A stretch of DNA of 64,000 nt from Gentiana macrophylla (lineage: Eukaryota > Streptophyta > Magnoliopsida > Gentianales > Gentianaceae): positions 31,035,977-31,099,976 of the forward strand of contig CM047809.1 in assembly GCA_026214975.1 (NCBI GenBank). The letters are read 5' to 3'. The number at the start of each line of letters is the position of its first letter. The stretch's first letter is position 1. The translations under genes were made by a program, and so were the position numbers. The notes under the pieces were generated by a model. It saw only the letters and a program-made list of their open reading frames with translations. It was not told the DNA's origin and searched no databases. Of the stretch, positions 45,201 to 54,896 are shown piece by piece.

Positions 45201-46932
45201 TCTAATGTTCTAGAAAAAAACAACAAATCATAAAGCTCCCACTAGTTCATCGATTCCAAATATCGTCCAACTAGCAACATTTCATGATTTTCCGATTTTT
45301 CAATTAGAAAATTACTCGTGTAATCACTACATACTCAAAATTCACTAGAAGAATCACCTTTGATCAAACTAAGTTTGTCTTCCGTTTGACACGAATGACA
45401 CTAGTGACATACCTATATGTCACTCTGGTTTTTAAAAGGCTTAAGAGAAAATATCTCTTTCGAAAAGTAATTGCATTATCGATTAACTAGTTCAACGTCC
45501 TAGTTACTTTCCACTTTTTAACGAAGTCAATACTAGTCAATTTAAGCAATTTAGTAAAGGGATATAATGCTGTAAATAAAATGACATATATTAATTCAAG
45601 TTTAACACTACTATATTATTTTATTTTAGGAATTGTAAACTAAAAATAAGTCTACTCTACCATTCCAAGGTTTTAACCTCGCATCTCGCAAGCCGCCGTA
45701 GGGTAGGTCAAAGAGATGACGGTTAAATCGAGACAATCTCATCAATGAATAACTTGTGAGAATCGAACATCCCACGAGAATCGAACATCCCTTTATTCAT
45801 TGACTACCTTCCTTTTTTAGCCTAGATATTACCAAAAATATCCTTTATGAGTGTGACCTACTATATCGGATCTCTTAGGTACGCCCGAGTGTGCCGTCGT
45901 AGGATAGGTCGCTGACCCGGCGAGTACCCGTAAATCCTATCCTTTCGGAGACCAAGCCATGAATGTTGATAGGGGTGAACACCATCCGTAGGGGACGAAA
46001 TCAAAGCGCCGCGAGGGCGTCACCCTTCTCTCACTTACTTGTATCTATAGTAGAGGCCGTGGGGTTGGTGTCGCCTTCCCGCTCCCACTCAATAATTTGG
46101 AAGTGGTGGTGGGTTAACTAACCACGCCTTTTTGATGTTAACATAAAAGTACATCAAATCAAGGATTCGAATGGTGTCGGTAACGTAGGCAAGCCTACCC
46201 GTCCTATTCGTTGGAACATATGTGTGACGATCGGACGAAATCGGGTCAAGATAGCCTCATTGAGATAAGAAGGAATCACCCTCCGCTCTCAGGTGTAGCT
46301 TAGTCTTGCCGGACCCCGTGCATACATCACACTAGGAGGGTTAAGTCGGTCGAGCCTAGCTCGATTGACCACCCAACCTATAAAAGAACCGCTTTTATCC
46401 AAGATTTATTGTTCTTTTACCATCATTCAATCTCGTGACACTACTCACGAATCAAAACGTGATCTCGTTTGTGCTTTAAGGCGGTTCACCGAGAACACAC
46501 ACCGAAAGGCTTAACGATTTCATAACCCGTCCTCGGATCTTTAATTAGTTACTAAATTTATTAATTACCACGTATTAATTAAATTTCAACTAATTACACG
46601 AGTTTGTATACATGCCTATTTTAATTACCAAAATTAAAATTCTACATGTATGCAAGGAGTGGATTTATGATATGATGCATGTCATGGCAATTCCGATTTT
46701 ATATCTATTTTATGATCAAACACATAAAAAAATAAAGTGCGGAAAATTTAAACACCGAGATGGATCGTTGGCACCCCCGTATCTAATCTATTAGAAAATA
46801 AAAAAAAACAAAAAACAAAATCTGCAGCTGTTCGAACTCTTCGATGATCGGGAAACCAAACGAACTCGGATCGGGACGAAACTTTCCAAATCTTTTCTTC
46901 ACTCCTTGAACTTCAATATGGACGGTTGGATC
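42280..46932. other. LARD interior, first part
   Basis: Non-coding. A 34-bp block GAGTGTGCCGTCGTAGGATA plus GGTCGCTGACCCGG (or CTCGG) occurs at about 42449 and again at about 45889. Short plus-strand frames at 42982-43191 and 43319-43585 show no family features and are not called genes. Confidence 0.6.
44935..45325. repeat. Three-copy tandem repeat, unit about 135-140 bp
   Basis: AAAGCTCCCACTAGTT(T/C)ATCG followed by (A/G)TTCCAAATA(C/T)CGTCC recurs near 44966, 45095 and 45234. Each is followed by CAT(T)TCATGA(T/C)TTTCC-like sequence and a CTAGAAAAAACAACAAATCATA-like stretch. Confidence 0.8.
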
Positions 46933-47608
46933 TGTAATATTCCGATTTTCAGGAAAGGGCAGACGTGTCTTTTTGCGAAAACGAAATATTAGGTTCGGTT
47001 TCCTTTTATTCGGAGTTAAGTATTTTGGACGTTTTATATATATATTCGAGTGTTATATATGTAATTAAGGAATTAATGAGTTTTGTAACCAAGGGCGTTT
47101 TGGGGAAAAAAGGTTAATGTGGAATTAGGTATTAAGGGGAAATTAATCACCTAATTACTTCTTTTTCAGTTTCAGCCCCTTCCCCATTACCTTGTGCGAC
47201 CTTGAGAGGAAAAGAGAGAGAACAAAAGAGTTTTTCATAATCCGGAGAAGAAGAGTTGATCATTTTCAGAACCGGTGCAAGAATTGGAATCGTTGTGAAG
47301 AAGGCTACGTTTTGGTATCTGTTTGGTGGTGTTACAGCAGCGTTTACTCTGAGTTTGGAGCAGTTTTGGGGGCTGTTTAGAGGTAAGAAAAGTTATCCCT
47401 ATGATCTCATTCGTTTGTATAAGGTTTAGATGAATTTGTAGGCGGTTTTGGTGCTAGAATGATGTATTGTTGGTTTGAGTTTTGTCTGTAAGTATCATGG
47501 CATGTTTAGATACAAGTTTGCTGTGTTTCTGTGCTGTTTTTGCTGGTTTTTGTTTGAAATACGATCTGGGATTCGAATGATGAAGAATTAGGGTTCTAGT
47601 CGAACCCA

Positions 47609-47815
47609 GGTGGACGGGCGTCCGGTATTCTGGACGGGCGTCCAGCCTAGGTTCCACCTTGGACGAGCGTCTGGTTGCATTGGACGGGCGTCTGAGGTGC
47701 TATTTTACATTCAGGATTGAACTGTTTTGGGTGGACGGGCGCTCAGGTATAGTGGACGGGCGTCCAGTATTGTCCAGACGGGCGTCCATGGCTTAAAACG
47801 GACGTCTAGCTGGTG
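47609..47815. repeat. GGACGGGCGTCC interspersed motif cluster
   Basis: About seven copies of TGGACGGGCGTCC or one- to two-base variants at irregular 15-60 bp spacing. The 12-mer is nearly its own reverse complement. The same motif cluster in reverse sense is at 39030-39205. Confidence 0.8.
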
Positions 47816-48229
47816 TTGTCACTATTTCTTTGTGGGTTGTTGCTCAACCTTATAAACATGCTTTAACTACATGAAACCTTTATATATGATATGTTATTAT
47901 GGTATAAACATAGACAAGCCTGAATTGAGCTTCTGATTCGTTCAGTTAAAACACCGAATGTACTCTTAAAGGGAGTTGAAGTTCGGATCCGTCGGAAGAG
48001 CATGATAGGCTTGTGCTTTGATGAATTAGGATTCATCAATGTCTGTGAATGTGCTAGGACTTGTCCGTGTCTAGTGGTCTAGGAAGAGAGTAGTATGTGT
48101 GAGGGAGATTATTTGAAAACACTTAGGCTGGCTAGTTAATAACTTAATAAACAACGTATGTGACTAGTAAAAGATTAAACAACATGTCTCTCTTGGCTAG
48201 GCACCAGGCTAAATCGCGATGCATGTGCT

Positions 48230-48470
48230 ACCTCTGAAGGTGGAGGAACTTCGTAGGTCAAAAGACCCTAAGTACGGAGGGACTCTGATGAGGTGTGCGT
48301 GCTATCGGAGTCTACCTTTTCTAGACTTCGTGGGAGTTGGTGTGATCCACTAATATGTTGCAAAAGAGTGTTCCCAAGGTAGAGGAGCTCTGTAGGTCAA
48401 AGACCCTAAGTACAGAGGGACTCTGCTGAGGGGATGCGCGTAGTGCCCTTGAGTGCGGTTGTAACATAGA
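48230..48470. repeat. Two-copy repeat in the putative solo LTR
   Basis: GAAGGTGGAGGAACTTCGTA then GGTCAAAAGACCCTAAGTAC near 48236 recurs near 48378 as AAGGTAGAGGAGCTCTGTAG then GTCAAAGACCCTAAGTACAG. Both continue GAGGGACTCTG(A/C)TGAGG. Spacing is about 142 bp. Confidence 0.75.
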
Positions 48471-49055
48471 TAGGTTAAGCTAGAAACAGTTAGTCACAAC
48501 ATGTTGATGAGCATGAAGTGAACCTTAGATTGAGTCGGTCTCATATAATCAAATAAACGGCTTAAACATCTTTCCTTATAATTTCTTTTGATATCATAGC
48601 TTCTCTTTCTTTCTAAGTACGTTGTACTTACCTCGAATGCATATTTGTTTTTATGTGTTTGGGGTGAGAAGACGAACAGTTTACGAGGAAGGATTTGACG
48701 ATATTTGATTTGAAGACGCTTGTTGGAAGTTCAAGATGTTCCTTTTACGCTTCTCGTTGGTTGTTATTTCAAGATTTTTGAGGTAGACGTTTGGTTTCTT
48801 TCTAGACGTTGGGTTCTTGTATCGTTTTGGGATTTTCGTATTTTTCCAAATGTAATAATTTACATTTCTACCCTTAGATTCCTTTCTACTCTTTAATTTT
48901 GAAAAAAAAATTATATACCCGAGTTTTGCTTCCGTTTTGCCTTTAATTTGATACGACGTAGTAGAGCTTTACGTATAAAATGAATTTACTTTTGTTTTAT
49001 ACGTGCGAACGCTTCTTTCCGGATAAGGACTCGTGTCCGAAACGCGGGCGTTACA

Positions 49056-49761
49056 GATCGGTGCTTTGACTTACCAATTTTCTCCAAAGAAACCTCCAAA
49101 CTTGCTGCTGAATCGACTTTGACTGCACTGCATCAAGGACTTCCTGAGGCAGATCGGAAATCGAGATGAATCCCGATCGACCTGAAATTTTTATGGTACG
49201 TCCAAAACTCAAATTTGATCAATCTGAACGGTCGGATTTGCTTTTCAACGGTCCAAACTCTCCCAGAAAATCGAGGAAGTCACAGATAGTGTTTCTGTGA
49301 ATCCTGCGTTTTTCTGTTACAGCAGCCTCTTCGCAGCATCCAACGGATATCGAAACGGACTCTGATCGATGCCAAAGTTTGTGGAGTTGATCATCATCTT
49401 CTAATCCTGATTCTGACCGGAGGGATCTTCGTTTCAACGGTTCGATCAACGGAAAAGAAAAATACTAAACAGCTACTAAACAGATCTATTTTCTAGAAAT
49501 TAAAATTGCAATAAAAAGAATTACATAATTTCCTATACTCATATGGACGAATTTTCATCGCTTATATGAGTTTACAATAGATCTAACGGGTAAACAAAGT
49601 GCCAACCCCAATCCATCTCTTCAATCACGACATTCATAAGCATAAAAATTAAACATATGCATCGGCCCCAAAAAATTGGGACAAAAATCTACATGTTTTA
49701 CTACTCCTGTATCTAATATTTTATACGTATAAATATAGATCACCATGGGCCCGATACCATC
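49056..49761. other. LARD interior, last part with primer site
   Basis: Non-coding; the minus-strand frame at 49219-49449 has no recognised domain. The final bases before 49762 give the minus-strand primer site. Confidence 0.5.
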
Positions 49762-51585
49762 TGTCAAGAATACCATCCGCAACGGAAGCGATTTAATGGA
49801 TCTAGATCTATAATATATACGTAATAAAACAACTAGATCTATTCTACAAGGGGGATGTAGAGCATACCTCTTGGATCTCAAAATCCAAGTTGAAGAACCG
49901 CAAAGGATGAACGAAGGAAAGCGTGAAGAGCACCACGATCTTCCGTGACGTGTGATCCAAGCAACTCCCGTGGAAGGAATTCTCGACTCAACCCTTCCGA
50001 TATGCCACCCGAAAAATCTCCAAGATTTCTCCCAAATCTCCCTTGGCCAAATTCTTTGTGTATGTCGAATTTTATTGTGTGTCTTAAGGCTTGGAACTCT
50101 CTTTATATAGGAGAAGAAACTTAGCTTTCCAAGGATTTAATAATTAATACAAAATCAATTATAATAATCCTATTAAATAAAAGATAATCCCATAATATTC
50201 TAGAACAAATCTAGAATAATATTTATCTTTATTTCATTCCATAAATATTTATCTAATAAATATTTTATCACATGTCTTATTAATCCACAAGAAAACTAAT
50301 TTCTTGTTCATTAAACATGCCTTGGGGTCGAAAATCATCATCATCACCTAGTCAATATGATTTATTTCACACACACAATAATTGGGCCAAGATTATGGAA
50401 AATGCTCTTTTCCACATATTTAATTATTTAAATTTAACTAATTTAATAAATTCACTAAACAATTAATTCACATATCGTTTTAATAAAGTCCAACAAGAAC
50501 TAAATTAATATTATTAGGATTCGACGTCCGAGAATAGCTATGCTATATTGTGATGCACGTCGGGGACCATGGACTAATAATCACGGCTCGATAAATCAAA
50601 TAAATAATTATCTTACGAAATGTAATAATTATATTTGATAAATCAATCACAGAATATGCCACCATAATCCCGTGATCGCACTCCTCCGATTATAAGATTA
50701 TATTTATCTCTCACGAATAATAATAAGCGTCCATTGATATAATCATTACATATGGATTAATCCTCCATAGATCGCTTCATTCTAAATCGGGAAGTTACCG
50801 TTAACCCTTTTAGAACCTCTTATCCTTATTTACCATTAACCCCTAGTGATCAATTAATTCATACAACTCACCGGTGATCAATCGTGTGATATGAACTCGC
50901 GCGATCGATCGCTTTAGGATTAACAAATAAGTGGAATCATTCTATCTACTTCCATAAATGGAAGGAATGGATTCCGTATCTGTGATAACACGTACTACTC
51001 ACTCAATCCAAAGATAATGCCAAGATGGGGTAATTCGGACCCACGGACTCGGTGTAATCCTTAACCGTCAAGTCAAACTTCATACCGATTCAAGCGGTTG
51101 ACTGTGATCACCTCGGGATTAAGATATATCCATAAATATGATCATCCATTGATTCGATAAGACTTCTCGATTACGGAATTATATCGAGAACTCTAATCAA
51201 ATCGGTCCAAAACATTCTATATGATATATATCTATCATATATAAATGCCCCATTAGGTTCTCTTAACCGAAAGTCCGGATAGGACTATCACACCTATTGT
51301 GTTCTCAGGCGCATTAATAGCACGTTAAAGGAGAGACCCGATACTCTCGATTAACTTCACTACGGGCTAATTGTATTTTAAGTACATCTTCACTAACTCA
51401 ATCCTCCCGTATATACCATACAATCGAGTTAAGTGATTACATAAACGATATACTTTAAGGTTTTCTGTAGTGTAATTACTATTGTCACATCGGTGAATAT
51501 GAGAATAATAAATATGAATAACAATATCATTTCATTTATTAAATAAAACAATTACAAAATTGTCTTTCGGGCATCACACCTAACA
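49762..51585 (-). repeat. 5' LTR of the LARD-like element (right)
   Basis: 1824 bp, same ends as the left LTR. It differs mostly by one-base gains or losses in short runs (AAAA/AAA, CCCC/CCC, CCCGG/CCCG) and a few substitutions. Confidence 0.88.
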
Positions 51586-51590
51586 GCAAT

Positions 51591-51926
51591 AACATCAACA
51601 AATGTCACTTCACCAACATCCATTTCAACACTTGTTTCTTGAGTTCCCGTCACATAAACTACAAGATCACATGATTGTTGACTTTCAATAAAATTTTCAA
51701 CATGTGTTGCTTCCACTTCAATATTATTGTCTTATTCTTTTTTCCTTTTCCTTTTCTTTCAAAATCACTAATAACACATCTTTGTTTAGATCACAAACAT
51801 TGAAAAACCGTCTCACAGCCTTATCATAATTAAGTGACATCGGTCTAGATTTACTAACGGGGATCATAACTTTCATCTCAAAATCATACAACCTTGTATC
51901 AATTCCCAACTCTGCTTTCACCTCGT
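51591..51926 (-). pseudogene. MULE transposase pseudogene, middle part
   Basis: The frame 51724-51921 reads KAELGIDTRLYDFEMKVMIP, VSKSRPMSLNYDKAVRRFF and NVCDLNKDVLLVILK. This is the second half of the PB1-like N-terminal domain of MuDR transposases (LGID...Y...KV.YP...). The frame joins to 53533-53690 once the 1.6-kb insertion and one 9-bp copy are ignored. Confidence 0.75.
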
Positions 51927-52314
51927 GATCACACTGAAAATAGTACTATAAATCATACCTTTAGTTGCCCCGAATCATGCTCAATTGATTAGTGATAGAT
52001 GGAATATTGTACGCAATGCGTATTGATTTCCTAATACCAGTTCCTTGGTTAGCAATTCATCATTTTACATTTTATCCCGATATTTGGTACTGTTTTGTCT
52101 CGTCTTATGAGCTTTTCAGGAATACCTTAATATGGGCTAAAGGAGCTGGACCCGGATTAAAGAAATAAACATTGGGCCGAAGTCAGGAGAAGTCAATACG
52201 GAAGTCTCTTTGGGCCGAAAAGAAAGTAAATAGTCCGGAGGTGCGGGAACCCTAGCCGCAGCCGTGACAACTTGGAGGGAACGAAAAGCAGAGAGCCGTG
52301 ATTTGTATTCAGTC

Positions 52315-52735
52315 GGTTAGGGTTAGCTTATCCAAGTCGGTTATACAGCTCTATAAAAAGTTGTACGATTTCATTGTATACAACAACTCTCGATATATAT
52401 ATATATATTAATTTGAGTTCGTTGTTTGGTTATCTTCTCCAATCCATCAACTAGCTTGAGTTGATCAAGCTAGGTCGCCATTAATAGAGGTATGAAGCTC
52501 AATTACAACACGTTAATCTAACTAAGTCTACCATGATTAAAATACGAAGGAATGTTGGTTAGGGTTAGCTTATCCAAATCGATTTTACAGCTCTATAAAA
52601 AGTTGTACGATTTCATTGTATACAACAACTCTCGATATATACATTAATTTGAGTTCGTTTCTTGGTTATCTTCTCCAATCCATCAACTAGCTTGAGTTGA
52701 TCAAACTAGGCCGCCATTAATAGAGGTATGAAGCT
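52315..52735. repeat. Promoter-like tandem duplication, period 242 bp
   Basis: GGTTAGGGTTAGCTTATCCA through CAGCTCTATAAAAAGTTGTA to AATAGAGGTATGAAGCT occurs at 52315-52499 and 52557-52735. Each copy has a CTATAAAAA TATA-like box. Confidence 0.88.
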
Positions 52736-52795
52736 TTGAACGTTCCTTTGTATTTTAATCATGGTAGACTTAGTTAGATTAACGTGTTGTAATTG
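52500..52795. repeat. 53-bp inverted repeat flanking the second promoter copy
   Basis: 52500-52552 (CAATTACAACACGTTAATCT...) and 52743-52795 (...AGATTAACGTGTTGTAATTG) are reverse complements with one mismatch, separated by 190 bp. Confidence 0.92.
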
Positions 52796-53532
52796 ATCTG
52801 CATGTCTAAACGAATCGTAATTAACTAAAGTAATCAGAACAGAACGATGTAGATTTCAGAATTAGGAACCATCGCCGCCGGTCCTGCGATGGTCTATATC
52901 GTAGCCGCGACACCCTAGGTCCCCCATAATCTGAAGATTCGGCGTCAGCTACGTTGATCTACAGATTTAATTAACAGTAGGTTAGATCTGGCCAATCTGC
53001 TTATTGTATTTGTAAATTAACATGAAGGACTTGCAAGGTGAAGTATTAGTTTGGACATAGTGTGATCAATCCCTAGGAATGTGCTAGTCAATCCATGATA
53101 GCTGTTTAGGGAGGTACTCGGTTTGCGCCGTCAATCTCTAATACTTATTGCATGTGAGTTAATACAACCAACGAAGAAGGTTAACTGCACATAGACGTCT
53201 AGTGTCCTTTCAATGTAAGTAGATAAGATTAGGAGAATGAACACGTAGCTAAAACTGTGTTAGAAACGTTCTGGTTAGTCTAGTAATTACGAGGAAAGTA
53301 GACATAAAGATTAATGACACCAAGTTAGGAGATCGGAGATGAGAGATACGCCAATTACCTTTTATGTATTTATGTTGGTCTAGGACCATTATTTGTCTTC
53401 TTGTCTAGACTTAATGTTTATAATCTATGTTGCATTGTCTCTGTGAGACCGACCTTGACTCGCATCTACTATACTACGATTGACCTAGTACTCTTGCTAG
53501 TATTTCGTGCATATTAGTGGCTTACACGCGGA

Positions 53533-53695
53533 TCACCTCGTCATACAATTCATCAAATGAAATGTTCTTTGGGAGGTTTAAAATAGTCGTCACTTCGTCT
53601 TTTTCACATCCTCCGTATTTCCACGACCAAACACCATCATCATTTTTTTCAACCTCAACTGGGTAACATACATAAAACGAAGAGTCTTACTTAAC
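53533..53695 (-). pseudogene. MULE transposase pseudogene, N-terminus
   Basis: The minus strand reads FYVCYPVEVEKNDDGVWSWK, YGGCEKDEVTTILNLPKNIS and FDELYDEV. This resembles the start of MuDR-type transposases (FVVYYGG..W...DG.W.Y.GG). An ATG at about 53695 is followed by a TAA after three codons. Together with 51591-51926 and 40093-40442 this is one gene broken by two insertions. Confidence 0.7.
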
Positions 53696-53816
53696 CATGA
53701 CGCACCAACAATATCCTACTTTAGTTAGATTCAATACAACGATTACGATTAAATTAATAATTAAAAAAGAACATGACTGTAATTCAAATGCCTTGTTTCA
53801 TCTTCCCCAAAAACCA

Positions 53817-53848
<32 letters not shown>

Positions 53849-54160
53849 CAAAATTCTCAATTCACCAATGGGTAATTCGAAAAACAATGACACCAAACTT
53901 TTAAAATCAGTAAATGGACATAAAATACCTTCTTTGTTTGTTAACCGGAGCTTCGTCGTCAAAAGACATGAGCTTGGTCGTCAATGTTCTTCAGGGAGGA
54001 GCTTCGTCGTCAATGTACTTTCAAATAATAATGTCAAGAACTTTGTCGTCAATGCAAACTGGCTATCTTCTTCAAGGGCGGAGATGGATAGGGCTGTCAA
54101 GGAGGTAAAAATGGCAGGGTGAAATTGCAGGTTTTCGGATTTCGCAGCTTATATTGGTAC
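53696..54160. other. MULE 5' flank with AAT microsatellite and GTCGTCAA repeats
   Basis: An (AAT)n run lies at about 53818-53844. A GGAGCTTCGTCGTCAA unit recurs at 53947, 53998 and (as GAACTTTGTCGTCAATGC) 54037. A 141-codon plus-strand frame (53697-54122) is explained by these repeats and is not called. Confidence 0.55.
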
Positions 54161-54163
54161 ACC

Positions 54164-54445
54164 GGGTCGGGTTTTAGGGTTGGGTGATTGGAATTGGGGA
54201 AAAAATTATTCAGGGGTGTTTTTGGAAAAACAAGGGGACCGGGTCGGGTTATATAACTCATTATATGCCGAATTGGGTTTTAAGGTTAGGATGGAGGAAT
54301 TAGGGATTTGGAAAAATTAATCAGAGGTATTTTTTTGAAAAAACAAGAGGACCGAATCAGGTTATAAAACCCATTATATGCCGAATTGGGTTCTAGGGTT
54401 AGGGTGGTGGAATTAGAGATTTTGGAAGGAAATGAGATCGGGCCA
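54164..54445. repeat. Tandem repeat, unit about 118 bp, 2.5 copies
   Basis: GGGACCGGGTCGGGTTATAT and CATTATATGCCGAATTGGGT recur near 54235/54265 and 54350/54372. A partial first copy (CACCGGGTCGGGTTTTAGGG) is near 54163. It lies just before the start of segmental copy B. Confidence 0.75.
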
Positions 54446-54576
54446 TTTTGGGCAAATTAGAAGAAAAAGTTGGGTAAGAGTCGTTCAAGTAAGAATTGTT
54501 TCCGAAAACGTAATATGGACAAAGATTTGTAGTCAGACACTTTTCTTAAATTAATGTCCCGCAAATAAAATCTCCC

Positions 54577-54896
54577 TTTAGGCTTTAGGCTGGATGCTTT
54601 TTGCTTTAATACTAGCCCTAGGCCCAAGTCCAACACACTTACATGTTCTAGAAGTCTGTCTCTTATCCTTTGCCCATAAAACACCAAAACTCCATAGAGA
54701 CATTCGCGAGGTTTTTAGGTATAATCATCCATTTTTTTCTCCCATTTCTACCTTCAAGAAGCTAAGCCAAACGCACAAAGTTCAGCTCTCTGCTCCCGTT
54801 TCACACAAATTTGTAAGTGTATCAACAAGTTAACCTTCTAAGCTGTTTAGTTTAGTTGTATTTTTGCATTCTTATGTGTAAGTATTTTCGGCAGAA
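54577..54896 (+). promoter_or_regulatory. CPN20: CPN20 copy B upstream region and 5' UTR
   Basis: Collinear with 22316-22632. A probable 5' UTR intron runs 54813-54894. Similarity begins at about 54577, which marks the duplication edge. Confidence 0.6.

Larger units (their letters stand above)
46933..49055. mobile_element. Putative solo LTR, 2.1 kb, nested in the LARD
   Basis: Starts TGTAATATTCCGATTTTC and ends CGCGGGCGTTACA. The direct duplication GATC lies at 46929-46932 and 49056-49059; removing it rejoins GGTTGATCGGTGC cleanly. TG...CA ends and a TATATATATAT near 47034 fit a gypsy-type solo LTR. The duplication is 4 bp rather than the usual 5, so the class is probable, not certain. Internal GGACGGGCGTCC repeats are at 47609-47815. 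Confidence 0.6.
40448..51585 (-). mobile_element. LARD-like non-coding LTR retroelement, 11.1 kb
   Basis: LTRs at 40448-42279 and 49762-51585 start TGTTAGTAATACCATCC / TGTCAAGAATACCATCC and end CACACCTAACA. They are flanked by GCAAT at 40443-40447 and 51586-51590. On the minus strand the right LTR is followed by TGGTATCGGGCCC (primer site after 2 bases) and the left LTR is preceded by AAGTGGGAGAT (polypurine tract), so transcription is on the minus strand. The 7.5-kb interior has no frame above about 90 codons and no gag or pol motif on either strand. It must have been moved by another element's proteins. Confidence 0.88.
51927..53532. mobile_element. Unclassified 1.6-kb insertion with 9-bp duplication
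   Basis: Flanked by TCACCTCGT at 51918-51926 and 53533-53541. The reading frame of the host MULE pseudogene is continuous across the site when it is ignored, so the boundaries are well supported. A 9-bp duplication is typical of Mutator-like elements, but the ends (GATCACACTG... and ...CTTACACGCGGA) show no convincing inverted repeat. The interior has a duplicated promoter-like block and an inverted repeat. No coding frame. Confidence 0.7.

Noticed and set aside
53697..54122. 141-codon plus-strand open frame (Asn-rich)
   Set aside because: The Asn run is an AAT microsatellite and the rest repeats a GTCGTCAA unit. It overlaps the 5' end of the antisense MULE pseudogene and has no recognisable domain.
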